A DNA stretch of 64,000 nt. Source: Rhodocyclaceae bacterium (lineage in GTDB: Bacteria > Pseudomonadota > Gammaproteobacteria > Burkholderiales > Rhodocyclaceae). Below, one piece after another: positions 20,509 to 27,647 of this stretch; position 1 is the stretch's first letter; every line of letters starts with the position of its first letter. Both the position numbers and the translations under genes were made by a program. The notes under the pieces are model-generated. The model saw only the letters and a list, made by a program, of their open reading frames with translations, was not told the origin of the DNA and made no database searches. Where the stretch lies: the NCBI GenBank assembly GCA_028713915.1, contig JAQTNK010000013.1:26551-90550 (forward strand), read 5' to 3'.

Positions 20509-20520
20509 ACGGGTCGCGCC

Positions 20521-21468
20521 ATCATCTCGTCGCGGCCCCTGCTGACGGTCCTGCTGGGCCTGGCGGTCCTGCTCGGCGGCTGCGCGACGCAGACCGCCGA
20601 GTTGCTGCGCGAAGCACCCGCCGGCCTGCCGCGCCAGGCCGAACTCGCGGCGACGCCGTTCTTCCCGCAGGAGCGCTATCAATGCGGTCCGGCGGCGCTC
20701 GCCATGACCCTGGGCGCGGCGGGCATCGACGTGGCGCCCGAAGCGCTGGTGCCGCAGGTCTACGTGCCGGAACGCGAGGGCAGCCTGCCGCCCGAGATGC
20801 TGGCCGCCGGGCGGCGCAACGGCGCCTTCAGCATGACCGTGCCGCCGCGGCTGGATGCCCTGCTGGCCGAGGTCGCCGCCGGCAATCCGGTGCTGGTGCT
20901 GCAGAACCTCAGCCTGCCCTGGGTGCCGCTCTGGCATTATTCCGTCGTCATAGGCTACGATCTGGACCGGACCGAACTCGTGCTGCGCTCGGGCACCACG
21001 GCGCGCACCACCATGGCGCTGTCCACCTTCGAGCACACCTGGGCGCGCAGCCAGTCCTGGGGCATGGTGACGCTGGCGCCCGGGCGTCTGCCGCGCACGG
21101 CGCAAGAAGCGCCGACGGTGGCGGCCGCGGTGGCCTTCGAACAAGCGAATGGCGCGGCCGCCGCCCGCCGCGTGTACGCCGCGGCGCTGGAGCGCTGGCC
21201 GCAGGATCTGGCCTTGCTCCTCGGGCTGGGCAACAGCGCTTATGCCGCCGGCAACGTCGCGGCGGCGGTCGACGCTTTCCGCCGCGCCGTCGCCGCGCAC
21301 CCGGACAGCGCGCCGGCGCTCAACGACCTGGCGTTCGCGCTCAACGCCATGGGGCGGCGGCGCGAAGCGCGCGCTGCGGCGCAAAAAGCGCTGTCGCTCG
21401 GCGGTCCCTGGCAGGAGGCGGTGCGCGATACGTTACGCAGCATCGACGCCGCGCCGCGCCGGCGCTGA
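20521..21468 (+). CDS. PA2778-like C39-family cysteine peptidase lipoprotein with TPR repeats
   Basis: A peptidase-C39-like protein. RYQCGPAALAMTLG holds the nucleophile Cys (codon 20683-20685), and LWHYSVVIGYDLD has the catalytic His. The third-residue region reads LRSGTT rather than the usual DP. About 90 C-terminal residues form TPR-like helices (LALLLGLGNSAYAAGNVAAAVDAFRRAV). An in-frame lipoprotein signal (LLTVLLGLAVLLGGC, codons 20539-20583) lies upstream of the first standard start, a TTG at 20602. No ATG, GTG or TTG lies between the previous stop and that signal, so I start at the ATC codon 20521 as a working hypothesis. The gene overlaps the convergent MFS gene by 36 bases. Role with the PA2779-like protein is unknown. 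Confidence 0.8.
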   Translation: MISSRPLLTVLLGLAVLLGGCATQTAELLREAPAGLPRQAELAATPFFPQERYQCGPAALAMTLGAAGIDVAPEALVPQVYVPEREGSLPPEMLAAGRRNGAFSMTVPPRLDALLAEVAAGNPVLVLQNLSLPWVPLWHYSVVIGYDLDRTELVLRSGTTARTTMALSTFEHTWARSQSWGMVTLAPGRLPRTAQEAPTVAAAVAFEQANGAAAARRVYAAALERWPQDLALLLGLGNSAYAAGNVAAAVDAFRRAVAAHPDSAPALNDLAFALNAMGRRREARAAAQKALSLGGPWQEAVRDTLRSIDAAPRRR

Positions 21469-22644
21469 GGCGCGCAGCTTCCAGCCGTAGGCCAGCGTCG
21501 CCGCCGCGGTGAAGGCGATGGCGGGCAGCGCGAAGCTGTTGAGCGTTTCCCAGCCCTGGCGGGAAATCAGGAGGCCCGACGACAGCGACGTGACGCCCTG
21601 CACGGCGAACACGATGAAGTCGTTGCTGCCTTGCGCCTTGGCCTTTTCCTCGGGACGGTAGGTTTCCGTCAGCAGCGTCGTGCCGCCGACGAACATGAAG
21701 TTCCAGCCGACGCCGAGCAGGAACAGCGCCCACCAGAAATGCATCACCGAGATGCCGGCAAGCGCGATGCCGATGCAGATCGCCACCAGCACCGTGCCGG
21801 CGCCGATCACCTTGAGCACGCCCCAGCGCTTGATCAGGTCGCCGGTGAAGAACGAAGGCGCGAACATGCCGATGACATGCCACTCGAGGACGAAGGCGGT
21901 GTCGGCGTAGGAGTGGCTGCAGAGGTCCATGGCCAGCGGCGTCGCGGTCATCAGCAGGTTCATGACGCCGTAGCCGGTGGCGGCGGCGAGCACGGCGAGC
22001 AGATACGCCGGCTGGCGCGCGATCGCGGCGAGCGGCCGCCCGCTTGCGCTGCGCTGCGCGGCGGTGAGCGGCGGGATGTCGAGGCGGCTGACCAGGACCA
22101 GCGCGACGAGCGCGACGGCCGCCAGCGACAGATAAGTGCCGAGGTAGATCGGTTCCAGCAAATGGCGGGTGTGCGTGCTGGCCCAGGGACCGAAGACGCC
22201 GCCGAGGATGCCGCCGGCCAGCGTGAGGGAAATCGCGCGGCTTTTCCAGGTCGGCGCGGCGGCGTCGGCGGCGGCGAAGCGGTATTGCTGGCCGAAAGCG
22301 TTGTAGCCGCCGCTGACGGCGGCGCCGAGGCACAGCAGCGCGAAGCTGCCTGCCATCACGGCCGCGGCGCAGACCAGGGCGCCGACGCAGCCCAGCAGCG
22401 CGCCGAGCGAGAAGCCTTGGCGCCGCCCGAAACGGCGCATGAAGAAGGCGGCCGGCAGCGTGGTGGCCGCGCCGCCGATGACGTAGGCCGTGAGCGGCAG
22501 CGTCGCCAGGCTGAGGTCGGGCGCGATGGCGCGGCCGGCCAGGCCGGTGACCGCGACCATCGATACGCCGTTGGTCAGCAGCAGGCCTTGGGCGGCGGCG
22601 AGGACGGCGATTTCGCGCCAGGTATTCGATTCGCGTTGCGGCAT
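21433..22644 (-). CDS. MFS transporter
   Basis: A 403-residue major facilitator with about 12 membrane helices. The loop between helices 2 and 3 reads MRRFGRRQGFSLG, matching the MFS GxLxxRxGRR signature. A similar sequence, DLIKRWGVLKVIG, occurs in the second half, showing the internal duplication. The ending ASAPARRGVDAA is cytoplasmic. No substrate-specific motif is recognisable. Its 3' end overlaps the convergent C39-like gene by 36 bases, so the two transcripts are antisense there. The ATG at 22644 gives a normal N-terminal first helix. Confidence 0.9.
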   Translation of the reverse strand: MPQRESNTWREIAVLAAAQGLLLTNGVSMVAVTGLAGRAIAPDLSLATLPLTAYVIGGAATTLPAAFFMRRFGRRQGFSLGALLGCVGALVCAAAVMAGSFALLCLGAAVSGGYNAFGQQYRFAAADAAAPTWKSRAISLTLAGGILGGVFGPWASTHTRHLLEPIYLGTYLSLAAVALVALVLVSRLDIPPLTAAQRSASGRPLAAIARQPAYLLAVLAAATGYGVMNLLMTATPLAMDLCSHSYADTAFVLEWHVIGMFAPSFFTGDLIKRWGVLKVIGAGTVLVAICIGIALAGISVMHFWWALFLLGVGWNFMFVGGTTLLTETYRPEEKAKAQGSNDFIVFAVQGVTSLSSGLLISRQGWETLNSFALPAIAFTAAATLAYGWKLRASAPARRGVDAA

Positions 22645-22728
22645 CGGGCCGAGTCTACCGGAGTCGGCGGCGCGCGGTGCGGAAACGCAAGCGGGGCAAG
22701 GCGGCGATCGGCACGCGCGGCGCGGCGG

Positions 22729-22762
22729 GACGCCATGTCATGGTGGCGTCATCGAAGACGCC
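22729..22762 (+). promoter_or_regulatory. Mutually exclusive hairpins upstream of the phosphodiesterase gene
   Basis: GACGCC (22729-22734), GGCGTC (22745-22750) and GACGCC (22757-22762) lie in a row, so the middle arm can pair with either neighbour. No U-tract follows. They lie 110-143 bases before the downstream start codon. A regulatory role is speculative. Confidence 0.25.
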
Positions 22763-22871
22763 TAAAGTGAAACCTCAATCGCGTTGCGTATGCGGCCGAC
22801 ATCCGGCGTCGCTGCGGCGGACGTGGCAAAGGCCAGCGCGACGCGGCAACATCTTCGGGGAGATCGACGAC

Positions 22872-24704
22872 ATGAAATTCGCATTGCGCAGCATGCTGGC
22901 CGCACTGGCGCTGGCTTCCTCCGCTTCGCTCGCGCTGGCCGCCGAGCCGGCGCCGCATAACGTCGTGCTGTTCGTCGCCGACGGCTTGCGCGCCCTGGCG
23001 GTGACGCGCGAGACGGCGCCGGCCATGGCGGCGCTCGGCAGCGCCGGAGTGTGGTTCAAGAACAGCCATTCGCTCTTCCCGACATTCACCATGCCGAACG
23101 GTTCGGCGCTGGCGACCGGCCACTATTTCGGCGACACCGGCGTCTTCGGCAACACGATCTACACCGGCTTTCCCGTGCCGGCCGCGGCGCAAAGCGTCAC
23201 GCCGTTCCTGGAAAGCGACGCGGTGCTTGGCGACGTCGACGAGCACTTCGCCGGCAACTTCCTCGACGAGGAAACGCTGCTGGCGGCCGCGCACAGGGCC
23301 GGCTTTTCGAGCGCCGCCGTCGGCAAGCTGGGTCCGGTCGCCATCCAGGCGGAATCCGAGCCGCGGAACTCGGCCGAACGCATCATCGTCATCGATGACC
23401 AGACCGGCCGCAAAGGCGGCATGCCGCTGGATGCGGCATTGCTCGCCGAGCTGCAGGCGGCGGGGCTCTCCGGCGAGGCGCCGACGCGCGGCGACAACGG
23501 CAAGGCGGGCAACGCGCAGACGCCGGGAACCGCGACGGCGAACGTCGAGCAGCAGCGCTACTTCGTCGCTGCCGTGACCAAGGTGCTGTTGCCGCGCTTC
23601 AAGGCGGCCGGCAAGCCTTTCGTGCTGGTGTTCTGGTCGCGCGATCCCGATGGCACGCAGCACAACCAGGGCGACAGTCTCGGCAAGCTGGTGCCCGGCA
23701 TCAATGGACCGACGTCGCTGGCGGCGATCCGGAACGCCGATGCCAACCTGGCCGCGATCATGGCGGCGTTGCAAGCGCTGGGGCTCGACCGCACGACCGA
23801 TGTCGTCGTCACCGCCGATCACGGCTTTTCCACCATCTCGAAGCAAAGCCGGACGAGCCCGGCGGCCAAGCTCGCCTACGCGGATGTCACGCCGGGCCAG
23901 CTGCCGCCGGGCTTCGTCGCCATCGACCTGGCGCAGGCGCTCGAGCTGCCGCTGTTCGATCCCGATGCCAAGAACGCCGCCGTCGACTATGCGTCGGGCA
24001 AGCATCCGAGCCGGGCGAACGGCTTGCTCGGCGCAGATCCCGGCGCCCCCGAGCTGGTGGTCGCGGCCAACGGCGGCTCCGACCTCGTCTACCTGCCCGC
24101 AGCCAATGCCCGCGAACTGGCGCCCCGGGTCGTCGACGCGCTGCTCGCCCAGGACTATGTCAGCGGCTTGTTCGTCGACGACTCCCTCGGCGATATCCCC
24201 GGCACGCTGCCGCTCAGCGCGATCAACCTGAAAGGATCGGCGCTGACGCCGCTGCCGGCGATCGTCGTCAACTTCCGCTCGCAGGCGACCGGATGCAAGA
24301 CGCCGGTCCTATGCACGGCGGCAGTGGCCGATACCGGATTGCAGCAGGGCCAGGGCATGCACGGCAGCTTCAGCCGCGCCGACACCTACAATTTCATGGC
24401 CGCGACGGGGCCGGATTTCAGGCGCCGGTTCATCGATCGCGCGCCGGCCAGCAATGTGGACATCGGCATGACGCTGGCGGCGATCCTGCAGCTCGACGTT
24501 GCGCCGAAAGGCAAGCTGGTCGGCCGCGTCCTGCGGGAAGCCATGCCCGGCGGCAAGCGGCCGAAGGTGGTGGCCAAGACCCGGGTGTCGGCAGCCGGAT
24601 CTCACGGCTTGCGCACCAAGCTCAAATATCAGGCCGTCGGTGCGACGAAATACTTCGACGCCGCGGGCTTTGCCGGCCGTTCGGTCGGCTTGGACGCCAA
24701 GTGA
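22872..24704 (+). CDS. Secreted type I phosphodiesterase / alkaline-phosphatase-superfamily protein
   Basis: A 610-residue exported protein with signal peptide (MKFALRSMLAALALASSASLALA, cleavage before AEPAP). The alkaline phosphatase-superfamily core is seen in VVLFVADGLR (metal Asp), HSLFPTFTMPNGSALATG (nucleophile Thr region, as in nucleotide pyrophosphatases), FWSRDPDGTQHNQGD and VVTADHGFSTI (metal-binding Asp-His). It probably hydrolyses phosphodiesters or phosphomonoesters in the periplasm. The ATG at 22872 has GGGGAG nine bases upstream and begins the signal peptide; the longer open frame is not used. The C-terminal segment with GSHGLRTKLKYQAVG may be a small cap. Neighbours give no substrate hint. 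Confidence 0.87.
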   Translation: MKFALRSMLAALALASSASLALAAEPAPHNVVLFVADGLRALAVTRETAPAMAALGSAGVWFKNSHSLFPTFTMPNGSALATGHYFGDTGVFGNTIYTGFPVPAAAQSVTPFLESDAVLGDVDEHFAGNFLDEETLLAAAHRAGFSSAAVGKLGPVAIQAESEPRNSAERIIVIDDQTGRKGGMPLDAALLAELQAAGLSGEAPTRGDNGKAGNAQTPGTATANVEQQRYFVAAVTKVLLPRFKAAGKPFVLVFWSRDPDGTQHNQGDSLGKLVPGINGPTSLAAIRNADANLAAIMAALQALGLDRTTDVVVTADHGFSTISKQSRTSPAAKLAYADVTPGQLPPGFVAIDLAQALELPLFDPDAKNAAVDYASGKHPSRANGLLGADPGAPELVVAANGGSDLVYLPAANARELAPRVVDALLAQDYVSGLFVDDSLGDIPGTLPLSAINLKGSALTPLPAIVVNFRSQATGCKTPVLCTAAVADTGLQQGQGMHGSFSRADTYNFMAATGPDFRRRFIDRAPASNVDIGMTLAAILQLDVAPKGKLVGRVLREAMPGGKRPKVVAKTRVSAAGSHGLRTKLKYQAVGATKYFDAAGFAGRSVGLDAK

Positions 24705-24741
24705 TGCTGTCGGCTGTCGCGCAGCGGTAGCCGCAGGCCCG

Positions 24742-25941
24742 TCATTCCGAGCGCAGCGCCTCGAGCGGGTCGAGCAGCGCCGCCCGCCGCGCCGGCAGGA
24801 CGCCGGCCAGCAAACCGATGACGACGGCGGAGAGCTCGGCGGCGAGCGCGAACGACCACGGCGTATGCACCGGCAGGGCGGGCAGCACGAGCTTGATGAG
24901 GCCGGCGATCGACCAGCCCAGGGCAAGCCCGGCGATGCCGCCGATCGCCGCCAGCAGCGCGGCTTCGCCGAGAAACAGCAGCAGGATGCGCCGGCGCGTG
25001 GCGCCGATGGCGCGCAGCAAGCCGATCTCGCCGGTGCGCTCGGATACGGCGATGGTCAGGATGGTGAGGATGCCGACGCCGCCGACCAAAAGCGAAATCG
25101 CGCCGATGGCGCCGACGGCGAACGTGATGGTGTTGAGCACGGTGCCGAAGACTTCGAGCATCTTCTGCTGCGGCGTGATGGTGAAATCCTCGCGCCCGTG
25201 GCGGCCGATCAGCACGCGGCGGATGCCGTCCTCGACTTCGGCCAGCGGCGCCGACGAGGCATAGGTCACCTCGATTTCCATCAGCGTGTCGCGGTTGAAC
25301 ATTTCCAGCGCGCGGCCGACGGGGATGTAGACCGTGTCGTCGAGGTCGAAGCCGAGCACCTGGCCTTTGGGCGCCATGACGCCGACGATGCGGTAGCGTT
25401 CGCCGCCGATGCGGATGCGGGCGCCGAGCGGATTGGTGTCGCCGAAGAGTTCCGTCGCCACCTTGGCGCCGAGGACGACGAAGGCGCGCGCGCTGCGCGG
25501 GTCGTCGTCGGGCAGGAAGCTGCCGGCCGCCACCTTGGCGCGGAAGGTGTCGGTGAAATGGTGGCCGACGCCGTAGAGCGTGACGCGGCGCGAGCGCGTG
25601 GCAAACTCGACGTCGGCATTGCCCTGGATCAGTGGGTTGGCGAATTCGATGCTGGGCGCGTGCTGCAGCGCCAGGGCGTCTTCGATGGACAGCGGCCGCG
25701 AGGTGTTGATGGCGCCGAGCGAGCCGCCATGCGTCATGACGCGGCCGGGCGTGATGCCGATCAGGTTGGTGCCGAACTGGGTGAACTCGTCGATGACGAA
25801 CTGGTGCAGGCCTTCGCCGATGCTGGTGAGCAGGATCACCGAGGCGATGCCGACGGCGATGCCGAGCGACGTCAACGCCGTGCGCAGCCGGTGCGCAGTG
25901 ATCGACAGCAGCGCGAAGTGAAGGAAGTCGTCGAGTCTCAT
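24742..25941 (-). CDS. MacB-like ABC transporter permease (second permease)
   Basis: A 399-residue permease of the MacB/FtsX type. One N-terminal membrane helix (about 17-40, SLGIAVGIASVILLTSIGEG) is followed by a large periplasmic MacB-core domain (about 40-260). Three C-terminal helices follow, with the FtsX signature TGEIGLLRAIGATRRRILLLFL and the terminal PARRAALLDPLEALRSE. No ATPase domain is fused, so it should use the separate ATPase encoded at 30104-30775. It lies downstream of a homologous permease on the same strand, separated by 402 bases that hold a nested inverted-repeat element. Two related permeases suggest a heterodimer. Confidence 0.92.
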   Translation of the reverse strand: MRLDDFLHFALLSITAHRLRTALTSLGIAVGIASVILLTSIGEGLHQFVIDEFTQFGTNLIGITPGRVMTHGGSLGAINTSRPLSIEDALALQHAPSIEFANPLIQGNADVEFATRSRRVTLYGVGHHFTDTFRAKVAAGSFLPDDDPRSARAFVVLGAKVATELFGDTNPLGARIRIGGERYRIVGVMAPKGQVLGFDLDDTVYIPVGRALEMFNRDTLMEIEVTYASSAPLAEVEDGIRRVLIGRHGREDFTITPQQKMLEVFGTVLNTITFAVGAIGAISLLVGGVGILTILTIAVSERTGEIGLLRAIGATRRRILLLFLGEAALLAAIGGIAGLALGWSIAGLIKLVLPALPVHTPWSFALAAELSAVVIGLLAGVLPARRAALLDPLEALRSE

Positions 25942-26008
25942 CGCGGTTGTTCTCCGGCGTGCGGCGATGCGAAGAGGTGAACGATCCTATTCGCGCACTG
26001 TCGGCGCG

Positions 26009-26309
26009 CGCCAAGGACAGCGGGTGGCCGACTCCGTCCATGTCCCCCGGGCCGAAAAAGCGCCGGCCCTCCTCCTTTACTTCCCGGAGTCGGCCACCCG
26101 CCGCCCTTGGCGGGGCAGCACCGGAGGTTCCCGAGCGGGCTGGTGGGGCGCTCTGCTGCGCGCAGGTAAAGGAGGAGGAGGCCTACGCAGGCGGCCGACG
26201 GGGGGCGTAGGCAGGGTTTCGCGGACCACTGGTCCGCGCTGCCGGAGCCGGCTTGCTGTGCAAAGCAAGCCGTGGGAGGAGCGCAGCAGAGCGCCCCGCC
26301 GGCCCGCTC
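26009..26309. repeat. Nested inverted-repeat element between the two ABC permease genes
   Basis: The 402-base gap at 25942-26343 holds no gene-like frame but dense dyad structure. Arm A, 26009-26036, pairs with 26085-26112 (26 of 28; the inner 16 bases, CGGGTGGCCGACTCCG, are perfect). Arm C, 26133-26161, pairs with 26281-26309 (27 of 29, the other two U-G in plus-strand RNA). Inside C lie GCCTACGC/GCGTAGGC (26181-26188 with 26205-26212), a 9+1+9 palindrome at 26220-26238, and CGGCTTGC/GCAAGCCG (26249-26256 with 26265-26272). CCTCCTCCTTTAC at 26068-26080 also complements 26166-26178. This could be a miniature mobile element or structured RNA; no transposase or RNA family is recognised. Confidence 0.7.
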
Positions 26310-26343
26310 GTACGCACCCGTCCGAATGTCGTTATGTTTCATG

Positions 26344-27552
26344 CTAGCGTCGTGACAGCGCCTGTACCGGATCGAGCCTAGCCGCGCGCCGCGCCGGCGC
26401 GACGGAGAACAGGATCGATGTCGCCACGGCCGTCAGCGGCGCGGCGATCAGCGCCCACAGCGGCGGGCTGAAGGGGATGCTGGGGAAGATCTGGGCCAGC
26501 GCCATCTGCCCGAGCTTGCCGACTGCCAGCCCGACGCCGGCGCCGCCCAGCGCCAGCATCACGGCTTCGGTGAAGAAGATCAGCTTCACTTCGGCACCGG
26601 TGGCGCCGATGGCCTTGAGCAGGCCGATCTCCTTGCGCCGCTGGGTCACGGAAATCAGCATCACGTTCATGATCAGGATGCCGGCGACGGCCAGGCTGAT
26701 GGCGGCGATGCCGCCGACGGCCAGCGTCAGCGCGGAGAGGATGCGGTCGAAGGTGGCGAGCACGGCGTCCTGCGTGATGACGGTGACATCGCGCTCGCCT
26801 TCGTGGCGCGCCTTGAGGATTTCGAGCACGTCTTCCTTGGCCGCGGCCACCTGCTCGCGGCCCTTGACCTCGACGAGGATGCGGAACAGCGCCTCGGTGT
26901 TGAACAGCGCCTGGGCGCTGGCGAGCGGCACCATGATGAGTTCGTCGGTATTGAAGCCGAGCGATTCGCCCTGCCTGGCGAGGATGCCGACGACGCGGAA
27001 GCGGCGGTCGCCGATGCGCAGCCACTCGCCGAGCGCCGGTTGGGCGCCGAAGATTTCGCGCGCCACCTTGGCGCCGACGACGCAGACCGGCTCGGCGTGA
27101 TGCGGGTCGCCCGCCGGCAGGAAGTGGCCCTGCGCAAGTTCCATGGGACGCACGTCGATCATTTCCGCCGTCGAGCCGAGCACCGGGCTTTCGCGGATCT
27201 TGGCGTTCCAGCGCACGTCGCCGGTGCCGACGATGAGGGGCGCGACGCGCTTGACGGAACGGCTGCGCGTCAGCGCCAGGGCGTCATCGATGGTGATGGC
27301 GCGCGGCGTCTTGCCGACCAGGAAGCCCGGCGCGCCGCCCGCGGTTTCCGCGCGGCCCGGCAGCACGATCAGCAGGTTGGTGCCGAGCGAGCCGAACTGG
27401 TCGAGCACGTAGCGGCGCGCGCCTTCGCCGAGCGAGCTGACGATGACCACGGCGGCGACGCCGATGCCCATGGCGAGCAGGATCAGCAGCGTGCGCGAAC
27501 GGCTGCTGCGCACGACTTGCCAGGCGAAGTTGAAAAGGTCGGCGGAGCGCAT
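26344..27552 (-). CDS. MacB-like ABC transporter permease (first permease)
   Basis: A 402-residue MacB/FtsX-type permease. The N-terminus is MRSADLFNFAWQVVRSSRSR, followed by a membrane helix (LLILLAMGIGVAAVVIVSSLGEG), a periplasmic MacB core, and three C-terminal helices with RRKEIGLLKAIGATGAEVKLIFF and PARRAARLDPVQALSRR. I chose the ATG at 27552, nine bases from AGGA; another ATG is two codons upstream and the open frame is longer still. Its closest relative here is the downstream permease. The ATPase and membrane-fusion genes of the same exporter lie on this strand beyond the Lon-like gene, whose coding region begins 95 bases away on the other strand. Confidence 0.91.
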   Translation of the reverse strand: MRSADLFNFAWQVVRSSRSRTLLILLAMGIGVAAVVIVSSLGEGARRYVLDQFGSLGTNLLIVLPGRAETAGGAPGFLVGKTPRAITIDDALALTRSRSVKRVAPLIVGTGDVRWNAKIRESPVLGSTAEMIDVRPMELAQGHFLPAGDPHHAEPVCVVGAKVAREIFGAQPALGEWLRIGDRRFRVVGILARQGESLGFNTDELIMVPLASAQALFNTEALFRILVEVKGREQVAAAKEDVLEILKARHEGERDVTVITQDAVLATFDRILSALTLAVGGIAAISLAVAGILIMNVMLISVTQRRKEIGLLKAIGATGAEVKLIFFTEAVMLALGGAGVGLAVGKLGQMALAQIFPSIPFSPPLWALIAAPLTAVATSILFSVAPARRAARLDPVQALSRR

Positions 27553-27647
27553 CGTCATGGTTCCTGCGGGCATTCTAAGGCGAATGGTGCGCGTCTTCCG
27601 CGTCTGGGATAATCTGGGACATAACCGCCCCGAAGAAGGCAACGCCC

